DNA of 64,000 nucleotides, from positions 62,001 through 126,000 of the forward strand of contig JAIOPK010000015.1 in assembly GCA_021413945.1 (NCBI GenBank), in the 5' to 3' direction. This document shows, piece after piece, positions 7,933 through 15,398 of the stretch; position 1 is the first letter of the stretch, and each line of letters starts with the position of its first letter. This DNA comes from Candidatus Uhrbacteria bacterium (GTDB lineage: Bacteria; Patescibacteriota; Patescibacteriia; 2-12-FULL-60-25). Position numbers and translations under genes: made by a program. Under the pieces are notes generated by a model that did not search any database, was not told the DNA's origin, and worked only from the letters and a program-made list of their open reading frames with translations.

Positions 7933-9462
7933 TTATTGAACGATCCCTTTTCCTTTTGCGCGGTCATCTTCCGGAAGAGCTGTGTCGAGACCGTCGACCG
8001 TTTCTTTGAGCTGTAAACCTGAAACCACTTCAATCGCTTGTGCGGAAATAGAATCGATCAGGAGCGGTGATGTTCCGCGCATGTCGGATGTCGGTGTGAG
8101 CGCGAGTTCGAATCGAGCCGTCGCGCCTTCGCTACTTGCGGGAAGATAGGCGAGCTTCCAAATAACATCTCCTTCCGATTCGGAAAATCCTCCGCCCGAT
8201 ACCAGTGAGTGACGGCCTGTGTGGCTCACGCTGGGTGCGAGATGCGCGCGGACCACGACATCGGAAAGATCTTTTGTTGTCGGACCGATCGCGACTTGGA
8301 ACCAATAACGCGTTTCCTCGCCGACGCTTGGAGGAAGCGGGCCGATACCAATTTGGTCGCCGGTTGAGGCGTAGTAGCGGATCGCCGCAGACACGTTAAA
8401 TGGCGTGGTTACGCGGGATTCCATGACTTGACCATAGCCTTTCACCGTCGACGCAACCGCGTACCAAGCGGTTTCATCGGCAGGTCGGTCGAGCGGGATA
8501 TTGATCGTGGTGCTTCCCGCAGGCACGTTGAATGATTTGGTATGCGGATGCGCGAGGCCCGGGTGAAAGACCTCGACAATTCCGGACGACGAGACCACGG
8601 CATCGAGTCGTGCCGTGCTTCCCGTGGAGGGACGTAATGATACGCGCGCGGATGCGTCGACGGGAGCGCTCACGAGATCGCGTTCCGCGATCGGGAATGC
8701 GCGCATGAGCGCGGACACGTGACCGGGTTTTGCAAACAAGATTTCATCTTGGTCGGGCTGCAGTTCATTGATGGTCGTGCGATCAAAGCCGGTTAACGTA
8801 ATATTATCGAGGCGCTTGGTACTTTGATTTGATAGTCGAACAGGAATACGTCCGTCGGATAACGCGGCGCCCCCGTCAAATAGCGGTTCGAGCGTAAGCG
8901 CGGAACCCTCGATCCTGCGATTTTCATATCCGGTCATGACTTGCTGGCCATCGGTAAGCTGAAAACCCAGTCGTAATGCTCCCGGAGGCGCGAAGAAACG
9001 GACGACGAGACGCGAGCTCGCTTTTTCTCCGGCCTTGAGTGCACCTAAACTCGCCTCTCCGAGGCTGTTGATAGGTGGTTCGGCATCCAAAACCTCCGTC
9101 CCTGCTGGTAAATTCCAACGTAGGGAAATTTGGCCTTTTGAGTCGGAACCGCGTGCAATGACCTCGGCGACAAGGGCTTGGGGCGCGGCGCTCTTGATCG
9201 GAGCCGACGAGAATACGAGGCCAAGTGACGGTGCGGGCGGAGGAACATTCACGAATAAATAAATATTGACGGCGACAAGCGTTGCGGCGATACCAAGGAC
9301 GGCGAGATCGAACGCAAACACGAGCGATGGAAATCGATAACGACCGTGATACTTCTCGCGATAGCGCTTTCGCAAATGAGAAGTCACCGCTCTTGCGGGC
9401 GTGAGAGCGACGGTCGCGCCGTGAAGCGCGAGACCGGACGTGTGGCGAGAAGGAGTCGTCAT
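7933..9462 (-). CDS. Membrane-anchored protein with large extracytoplasmic beta-rich region, unknown
   Basis: A 509-residue protein. About 50 basic residues at the N-terminus precede one hydrophobic helix (about 50-73, FAFDLAVLGIAATLVAVNIYLFV). The rest is a long, probably extracytoplasmic, beta-rich region made of repeated Ig-like or DUF11-like stretches. ATG 9462 is preferred over a GTG 12 bases upstream because it follows the stop of the upstream gene by one base (TAA-T-ATG), a spacing seen repeatedly here. It is co-transcribed with the GHL15-like surface protein. Function is unknown; a role in surface architecture is inferred from its location. Confidence 0.8.
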   Translation of the reverse strand: MTTPSRHTSGLALHGATVALTPARAVTSHLRKRYREKYHGRYRFPSLVFAFDLAVLGIAATLVAVNIYLFVNVPPPAPSLGLVFSSAPIKSAAPQALVAEVIARGSDSKGQISLRWNLPAGTEVLDAEPPINSLGEASLGALKAGEKASSRLVVRFFAPPGALRLGFQLTDGQQVMTGYENRRIEGSALTLEPLFDGGAALSDGRIPVRLSNQSTKRLDNITLTGFDRTTINELQPDQDEILFAKPGHVSALMRAFPIAERDLVSAPVDASARVSLRPSTGSTARLDAVVSSSGIVEVFHPGLAHPHTKSFNVPAGSTTINIPLDRPADETAWYAVASTVKGYGQVMESRVTTPFNVSAAIRYYASTGDQIGIGPLPPSVGEETRYWFQVAIGPTTKDLSDVVVRAHLAPSVSHTGRHSLVSGGGFSESEGDVIWKLAYLPASSEGATARFELALTPTSDMRGTSPLLIDSISAQAIEVVSGLQLKETVDGLDTALPEDDRAKGKGIVQ

Positions 9463-9463
9463 A

Positions 9464-11458
9464 TTAGAATGCACTGCCTGGGATCAGGATTTCATGTTTG
9501 CCATCGCCGTCGATATCGGAGAGCACGGGACGTACGCCTTGAGCGGCCGTCACGCCCGCTGGGACAAATTCCGATCGCAGTCTTCCATCCGCATCATACA
9601 CCCGCACCTTTGGCGGCGCGCCGATGCCGGAGCCGGCGACGAGGTCGTCGCGGCCGTCGCCGTCGATGTCACCGATCGCGACGCGGACGCCGGCACGTTC
9701 CGTCGATCCAAAAGCAAAGAAACCGCCGCGCCAGATGGTGCCATCGGTCTTAAAGCTGCGTACATGAGGACCGCCTCCCGTACCCGTTCCGGTGAAAATT
9801 TCGCGTAAGTTATCACCATTTACGTCTCCGATAGCGACGGAAACGCCTCCGCGGAAGCTCGTGCCATAGGCAAGCCACGACTTGCGAACCCCGCCGCGCA
9901 AGTCCGTCACCAATACCTTGGATTGGGAGTTTCCATCCGGGGCGATCACAAGTTCCCAAGGCGTGTCGCGATCGGTTTGTCCGGCTGCGAGTGAAATCGC
10001 CCCGCGATAATTATTTCCGTATGGTCGAAACTTTACGTCGGATGAACCGTCGAGACGTACGGTCACTTCTCCGGCATTGGCAAAGACGAGATCTTCCGAG
10101 CCGTTGCGGTCGAGATCGACGGCGAGAAAGTTGGCACCGCCGGGGACATCATCGCGCTGTGCAAAGAAGCCGTTACGCAAGCGGCGACCGGTCGCATCGA
10201 ACACTTGAAGGAAAGCTCCGTTCGGGACACTCGCGCCGACTACCTGCGTCGCTTCGGTACGACGAATGAGAACAAGCCCGTCTTCCGCAGGAACCGTGAC
10301 GCGCGTAACGATGGAACCGTCGTTCGTCCGCGGATCCTGCGAGCCGCGTAATTTTTCAAACTCCCCCGTCAGAGTAATTTGTTCGGCCTGCTTGGTCGCG
10401 TTTACGAGAACGATGCCGCGCTGATACTCGCGCGACCAAACATCTTTTTTAATATTCTTTGGCGATGAGCGTGCCGTACCGATCGAGGCCTCATACTCGT
10501 CATACCACCAGGTGCGATGATGGCCGGAATCGCCCGCATCGAATGAGTAAAAACTGTCTGCAACCAAGGCGCTGGCGAGGCCGTATCGCATCAGCCTGAA
10601 ATCATTGGGTGTTTCGCGATTATTGGTGTTGGTGTTAATCGACGTGACTTTAGGTTCAGGGTTCTTGGTGAGGGTCGATCGGATCTCGGCGAAGGGTGCC
10701 GCAAAGCCGTAACGCGGGAAATTTTCGTACAAAACTCCATTCGAGATATCGCCGTAGACGGCGCTCGAATTATTGATAATGATTTTGTCATTGCCGATCG
10801 CGCGTCGGACATTCGCAATAAGTTCACGCATGCCAGTGCGATACGTGGAATTTATTTCTGCGGGCGTGTTGACTGTGCCATTGCGATCGGAATCGAGATC
10901 GTTCCCGAAATGTTGGGTGACGTTGTCATAGGCGGCATCGAGAAAAACACCGTCCCACATTCCCGTCGACATGATTTCATCGCGGATGAACGGGCCGAGG
11001 AATGTGCGCCATGTTTGTCCGCCGACCGACGGAGCAAGTGTCGACGCGTTCAGAAGATAGGCGCCGGGCCACCAAGAGGCACGCGCACCGCTCGCTCGCG
11101 GCAAGAAGAACGCTTCCGGAATTCTGCTCGCGAGTTTCTTGCCGAGTGAACGAGGATCGCCACCGTATCGTGCTTGGGCGATTTCACTTGCGCTCACGTA
11201 TGCGAGGAGTTTTATATTTGGATTGATACGCTTGATCTCACGGACGCGTTCCGGAAATTGAAAGGACTGGTCCATGTCGAGGACGACAATGTCCCATTTG
11301 GCGAGCTTGGCCGGGTCTTCCGGTTTGATTTCGTACCCTAAAAAGAAGTTGATGAGCTTGGGCGACTGCTCATTTCCGATAGCTGCAATCGTCGGAGACG
11401 GAAAAACGGCCGTAACTAGGGCCGCAATGGCGAGTATCGATAGGATGCTACGCCTCAT
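9464..11458 (-). CDS. Secreted GHL15-like putative glycoside hydrolase with FG-GAP repeats
   Basis: A 664-residue protein with an N-terminal signal peptide (RRSILSILAIAALVTAVF). Residues about 35-370 resemble the hypothetical glycosyl hydrolase family 15 (GHL15) TIM barrel, with phrases such as WDIVVLDMDQSF, NIKLLAYVSASEI, GMWDGVFLDAAYD and DKIIINNSSAVYG. The C-terminal third carries FG-GAP/VCBS propeller repeats with calcium-loop motifs (DLDRNGSED, DVNGDNLRE, DIDGDGRDD, DIDGDGKHE). A TTG further upstream was rejected in favour of ATG 11458. It probably acts at the cell surface on polysaccharide. Catalytic activity of this family is predicted rather than proven. Confidence 0.78.
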   Translation of the reverse strand: MRRSILSILAIAALVTAVFPSPTIAAIGNEQSPKLINFFLGYEIKPEDPAKLAKWDIVVLDMDQSFQFPERVREIKRINPNIKLLAYVSASEIAQARYGGDPRSLGKKLASRIPEAFFLPRASGARASWWPGAYLLNASTLAPSVGGQTWRTFLGPFIRDEIMSTGMWDGVFLDAAYDNVTQHFGNDLDSDRNGTVNTPAEINSTYRTGMRELIANVRRAIGNDKIIINNSSAVYGDISNGVLYENFPRYGFAAPFAEIRSTLTKNPEPKVTSINTNTNNRETPNDFRLMRYGLASALVADSFYSFDAGDSGHHRTWWYDEYEASIGTARSSPKNIKKDVWSREYQRGIVLVNATKQAEQITLTGEFEKLRGSQDPRTNDGSIVTRVTVPAEDGLVLIRRTEATQVVGASVPNGAFLQVFDATGRRLRNGFFAQRDDVPGGANFLAVDLDRNGSEDLVFANAGEVTVRLDGSSDVKFRPYGNNYRGAISLAAGQTDRDTPWELVIAPDGNSQSKVLVTDLRGGVRKSWLAYGTSFRGGVSVAIGDVNGDNLREIFTGTGTGGGPHVRSFKTDGTIWRGGFFAFGSTERAGVRVAIGDIDGDGRDDLVAGSGIGAPPKVRVYDADGRLRSEFVPAGVTAAQGVRPVLSDIDGDGKHEILIPGSAF

Positions 11459-11494
11459 AAGAACAGCGTAACATAGCAAAATTTTTTATTAAAG

Positions 11495-12721
11495 TCAATC
11501 CCTAGCTCCTGCGTCTCGGTAAGCCTTCATCACCGCATCCACATGATCGGTCCATAAATGGCGGGCGCGGATGCGTTCTCGGCCTTTGGCGCCCATTTGG
11601 TCGCGGACCTCGACGGGGGTGGCGAGGAAGCGGCGGATGGTGCGGACCCAGTCGTCGACGTCTCCGGGTTTTACGAGGAAGCCGTTCTCGCCGTCGGTGA
11701 CGAGCTCGGGGTTGCCGCCGGTTCGGGTGACGAGACAAGGCAAACCGCTGGCCATGCCCTCGAGAACGACACCGCTCGCATTCTCGTAACTCAACGTCGG
11801 TAGCACGATGGCTTCCGCACGATGTCGCAGTTTCTTCAGTTCGGCAGGCGCAACAAAACCAAGGAACTCGATATGATGCGCTCCCCTCTCTTTGACGAGC
11901 GCCTTCAGCTTTTCCTCGAGCGGACCGCGCCCTGCAATCTTCACCGGCAACTCCGGAACCTTCGACGATGCCTCGATGAAGCTCTCGATCCCCTTTTCGA
12001 CGGACAATCGACCTACAAACATTATGTAGCCACCGCCGCGAACAGCCGGATCGTCGATCCAATCGGTTGGCGCGACGACGTATCGGAGTTTTCCAGCGGG
12101 TTCTCCCCAATCTTCCATTTTTTCTTTGATAAAACGTGAAGGGCAGAGAAAGATCGAGACCGTGCGTTCGTAGGATTGTCGAAACTTGATCATGTACATC
12201 TCAAAAGCGGCCAATGCATTGTGTGAAAACTTGTTGGAGATGCAGCGATGCAGGATCACGTTGTAGTATTTCCCACCCTTACTGCGCTCGCAAGGCGCGC
12301 CGTGATCAAACATGCCATAATTTGGCGCGATGAGAGCGTAGTCGTGCAATGTCTGTACGCAAGGGATGTTGCGTTTGCGAATTTCTGAGAGGATCGATGT
12401 GGAAAGATAATGGTAGATATTATGAAGATGGATAACATCCGGCTTCACATCGTCGAGCATTTTTGAAAAGGCCTTTTTTGCTTCAAAATTCCAAATAAAG
12501 TTCGCGGCGATCTTCAAACTGGTGATCGGATCGTTTGGTCTGTCGAGGTGATAACGCGTAACAAAATAGTTCTCATCGCGTGAAGGAATATTCTTCACAC
12601 CGCGCGTGGAAAACGCATGAACAACATGGCCTCGACTCTCGAGCTCGTCGATGAGTCCATGCATGTAGACCTCGGCCCCGCCTTGGAGATCAAAAAACTT
12701 GTTTACCTGAAGAATGCGCAT
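11495..12721 (-). CDS. Glycosyltransferase family 4
   Basis: A 408-residue GT-B enzyme. The N-terminal domain opens with a glycine motif typical of the family (FFDLQGGAEVYMHGL). The C-terminal domain has the nucleotide-sugar region YIMFVGRLSVEKGIESFIEA, the stretch IEFLGFVAPAELKKL, and the acidic motif EAIVLPTLSYENASGVVLEGMA (the EX7E-type region). It probably adds a sugar to a surface polysaccharide or glycan. It is followed by no other gene in its operon, and upstream lie another GT4 and a Wzy-like gene on the same strand. A -10 box ends 7 bases before the ATG, so it may also be expressed independently as a leaderless message. Confidence 0.9.
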   Translation of the reverse strand: MRILQVNKFFDLQGGAEVYMHGLIDELESRGHVVHAFSTRGVKNIPSRDENYFVTRYHLDRPNDPITSLKIAANFIWNFEAKKAFSKMLDDVKPDVIHLHNIYHYLSTSILSEIRKRNIPCVQTLHDYALIAPNYGMFDHGAPCERSKGGKYYNVILHRCISNKFSHNALAAFEMYMIKFRQSYERTVSIFLCPSRFIKEKMEDWGEPAGKLRYVVAPTDWIDDPAVRGGGYIMFVGRLSVEKGIESFIEASSKVPELPVKIAGRGPLEEKLKALVKERGAHHIEFLGFVAPAELKKLRHRAEAIVLPTLSYENASGVVLEGMASGLPCLVTRTGGNPELVTDGENGFLVKPGDVDDWVRTIRRFLATPVEVRDQMGAKGRERIRARHLWTDHVDAVMKAYRDAGARD

Positions 12722-12728
12722 CGGGCCT

Positions 12729-12734
12729 ATTGTA
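12729..12734 (-). promoter_or_regulatory. -10 box for leaderless GT4 transcript
   Basis: TACAAT on the minus strand ends 7 bases before ATG 12721, and no ribosome-binding site is present. No convincing -35 box is visible. Confidence 0.45.
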
Positions 12735-12742
12735 CAGCAAAC

Positions 12743-13813
12743 CTAACCAAGGAGCCCACGATAGAGCTTGTTGTACGCGTCTTTCATCGATTGCATGGAA
12801 AATGATTGCTCGATGATGTGACGTGCGCGGCGTGCGCGTTCCATCGCTTTTCCGTACTGGTTTAGGACATCGCTAATCGCTTTTGACCACGCATCGACAT
12901 CGTCGACAGAAGCAAAAGCGAGGGTGTCGGGAGGGAATGTTTCGTGAAAGACAGGTAGATCGCTAACCAAGACAGGAACTTGGGCGGCGGCGGCTTCGAG
13001 AACGGCGATCGCTTGGCCTTCATGGCGGGAGGCGAGCAGAAACAGGTCGGCGTGACGCAAGCGTTCGGGAACATTGCCGACGGAGCCGGCGAAATTAACG
13101 CGCGGCATAATGCCAAGCGTCTCAGCTTTGCGCTGAAGGGAGATGCGCTCCGGTCCATCGCCGATGATCTCGAGCGTCCAGGGGCGGCGTATCGTCGACA
13201 GCGCGTCGAGCAGGACGGCTTGGCCTTTGTCCTCGAGTAAACGGCCGACCGTGACGAGATGCGGCATGTCTCCGGCTTGATGAGCGTCGCGCGGGATGAA
13301 ACGCGAGAGGTCGATGCCAATGTGAATGACGGATTGTTTTGATGTCGATACACCGTATTGTCGCGTCACCATGTTCCGGACGGATTCAGAAACGGAAACG
13401 ACGTGGGTTGCGCCTCGGTAGGCTTGCCAACGCAATAGTCTGACAGGAAGCGAGAGGCCCGGCTCATGACTATGCGCGGTAATGACTTGCGGGATGCGGA
13501 GTTTGCGGCAGGCAAAACCGGCCCAGACATCGGCGCCGAGATGCGTGTGGACGATGTCGGGTTTTTGCTCGGACCATCGCGTGATCAGCCAGTCGGTAAG
13601 CTTGCGTCGGTCGAGTCCGGTCTTGGTAGCCGGGGCGATCGTCACGCGTATACCCGCAGCCTTCAAGTCCGTTTCCATTTCGCCTCCCCCGCCGAGAGCG
13701 ATCACCTCGATGCGGTATTCGTTCGACAGGGATCGGCACAAATCCAAAACCATGCGCTCGGCTCCGGCGCGTCCCAAGGTCCAGACAACTTGGACAAGTA
13801 ACGGTTTAGCCAT
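12743..13813 (-). CDS. Glycosyltransferase family 4
   Basis: A 356-residue GT-B enzyme that begins VVWTLGRAGAERMVLDL, the typical N-terminal glycine loop. It continues with PDIVHTHLGADVWAG and ITAHSHEP in the acceptor domain. The donor domain has LVTVGRLLEDKGQAVLLDAL, VNFAGSVGNVPERL and SRHEGQAIAVLEAAAA, the last carrying the family's C-terminal acidic pattern. The start overlaps the stop of the upstream Wzy-like gene by 8 bases, implying translational coupling and a shared role in polysaccharide assembly. The sugar and the linkage cannot be read from sequence. Confidence 0.9.
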   Translation of the reverse strand: MAKPLLVQVVWTLGRAGAERMVLDLCRSLSNEYRIEVIALGGGGEMETDLKAAGIRVTIAPATKTGLDRRKLTDWLITRWSEQKPDIVHTHLGADVWAGFACRKLRIPQVITAHSHEPGLSLPVRLLRWQAYRGATHVVSVSESVRNMVTRQYGVSTSKQSVIHIGIDLSRFIPRDAHQAGDMPHLVTVGRLLEDKGQAVLLDALSTIRRPWTLEIIGDGPERISLQRKAETLGIMPRVNFAGSVGNVPERLRHADLFLLASRHEGQAIAVLEAAAAQVPVLVSDLPVFHETFPPDTLAFASVDDVDAWSKAISDVLNQYGKAMERARRARHIIEQSFSMQSMKDAYNKLYRGLLG

Positions 13814-15275
13814 TGAAACCTCTTAAAAAATCGGGATCGCGGCCGGCTTCACGCTCGAGGAAGACGCGTCCGGCGGCAAGGAGCAAACCAATCGGCAGCC
13901 ACAAACGCGGCGTCCAATACGTCGTGCTTGTGAGTTCATACGCAAACATGCCGATCACGCCGACAAGCAGATACATGTAGGCGATCGTTTCAGGTTTTCC
14001 CGGGCTTAATCGATGAAGCACAAAATTTACCTCGCGACCGAGCGCAAGAAAAATCAGAGCAAGGGCAAACAGTCCGACCGCTCCGGTTTCGGCCATCACT
14101 TTCCAGATCAGACCATGCGCGTCGAAAGCGGGGCCAAACTCGAGCGTAAATGCGTAGGTATGTGCAACGCGCTCGACGAATGTTCCGGCACCGACGCCGA
14201 TGAGTGGCGAGCCTTTAAATAATTCAACGGCGATTTGCGTGAGGGCGGAGCGGGAATCGATGGAGCTGATGGCGCCGGAGGAAATCGAGTAGACAACTTG
14301 AATGCCTGCGAGCGGTATCAAGATCAATGCGAGCGCGACCAATTCTTTTCGATACGTTTTCCAAGCGCCGCGCCAGATGGTCGCGAACAAAATAGCGACC
14401 TGAATCGGGACGACGATCCATGCGGTACGCGAGAAGGTCAGAATCACGATCGCAGACATGAGGGCGCAGGCGGCATAGATGTAGCGTCGTATCAGGCCGG
14501 GCTTTAACAGTGCTGCGAGAGCGAGACCGCAAGCGATGGCGATCAGTTCTACTTCCGCGAGCGAGTGCTGATTTCCGCCAAGCGGGTTCACCTCGAGAAT
14601 CGGACCGGGCATGGCGCGGTTGAGGGAGAATCCGCCGTCGAAGGAGATCATGTTGCGAAGGCCGTCGAAGGCGAAGGCGATGCCGACGAGGAACAAGATG
14701 AGAAGCGCGTCGCGTAGACGGCGTTTTGATCGAACAAAGTTTACGACGAGGGCGATCGAGGTGAGATAAACAAAGACAAGATAGCGTCCGACAAATTTAA
14801 TGACTTCCGCCCAAGACGGTTGGCCTTCGGAAAAGCCGGATAAGAGATGTGCGACGATGAGTGCGATGAATGGCAGAAGCAGGGGCAGCCAAGGTTCCCA
14901 GTTGCGATCTTGTCGACCGCGCCACAAGAGCAAGATGCGCATCGCCCATGCGGCCAAGAGTCCGAGAGCGATCACTTCACCGATCGCAAGTTCGACGTAA
15001 GCCGAAAAAACGCGCTCGCCGATGCGGACTTCTCCCGTGTAAATACCGACGAGGATGCCGAGTAGCATCGAGAGTGCGAGCCAGACGTTGAAAACGGGAA
15101 ATGGAAAACGCCACGCGATCAATGCGGTGACCGACGAGGCGAGGATGAAGGTAATGGCGACGGGGGCGCCGGCGGCGACGCCCATGCCTACCAGGAACGC
15201 CAATAAGAAAAGTCCCCAGCCGATACGAGGCCAAATCGACTGAGCTTGGGTGAGAGGAAGGACCGAGGACGACAT
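13806..15275 (-). CDS. O-antigen ligase/polymerase-like membrane protein (Wzy/WaaL type)
   Basis: A 489-residue polytopic protein with about 12 hydrophobic segments. A long extracytoplasmic loop in the C-terminal half contains GSPLIGVGAGTFVERV and AFDAHGLIWKVMAETG, the pattern typical of Wzy_C/O-antigen ligase proteins (a conserved His before the last helices). These enzymes polymerise or transfer lipid-linked glycans outside the membrane. ATG 15275 is chosen; a start 96 bases further upstream would remove the -10 box TATAAT that lies only 7 bases before this ATG. It is the first gene of a three-gene run with two GT4 enzymes. Confidence 0.87.
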   Translation of the reverse strand: MSSSVLPLTQAQSIWPRIGWGLFLLAFLVGMGVAAGAPVAITFILASSVTALIAWRFPFPVFNVWLALSMLLGILVGIYTGEVRIGERVFSAYVELAIGEVIALGLLAAWAMRILLLWRGRQDRNWEPWLPLLLPFIALIVAHLLSGFSEGQPSWAEVIKFVGRYLVFVYLTSIALVVNFVRSKRRLRDALLILFLVGIAFAFDGLRNMISFDGGFSLNRAMPGPILEVNPLGGNQHSLAEVELIAIACGLALAALLKPGLIRRYIYAACALMSAIVILTFSRTAWIVVPIQVAILFATIWRGAWKTYRKELVALALILIPLAGIQVVYSISSGAISSIDSRSALTQIAVELFKGSPLIGVGAGTFVERVAHTYAFTLEFGPAFDAHGLIWKVMAETGAVGLFALALIFLALGREVNFVLHRLSPGKPETIAYMYLLVGVIGMFAYELTSTTYWTPRLWLPIGLLLAAGRVFLEREAGRDPDFLRGFNG

Positions 15276-15282
15276 TGATCGG

Positions 15283-15288
15283 ATTATA
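15283..15288 (-). promoter_or_regulatory. -10 box for leaderless Wzy-like transcript
   Basis: A perfect TATAAT on the minus strand ends 7 bases before ATG 15275. No Shine-Dalgarno sequence is present. Confidence 0.6.
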
Positions 15289-15310
15289 GCAAAATTGCGG
15301 GAAATAAGTC

Positions 15311-15342
15311 GGCCCCCGTACCGCTTTCGCGATACGGGGGCC
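15311..15342 (-). terminator. GC-rich hairpin terminator of the MopE-like gene
   Basis: A perfect 10-base-pair stem (GGCCCCCGTA with TACGGGGGCC) with a 12-base loop lies about 56 bases after the stop of the MopE-like gene. The run of U after the stem is weak. The same U-poor style recurs at 18497-18527 and 44106-44136. Confidence 0.65.
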
Positions 15343-15398
15343 GGGAGGGTGAGTGCGAAATCAATCCGCACTCGAGCAGAAGGAGCGATGCGCCAGGT

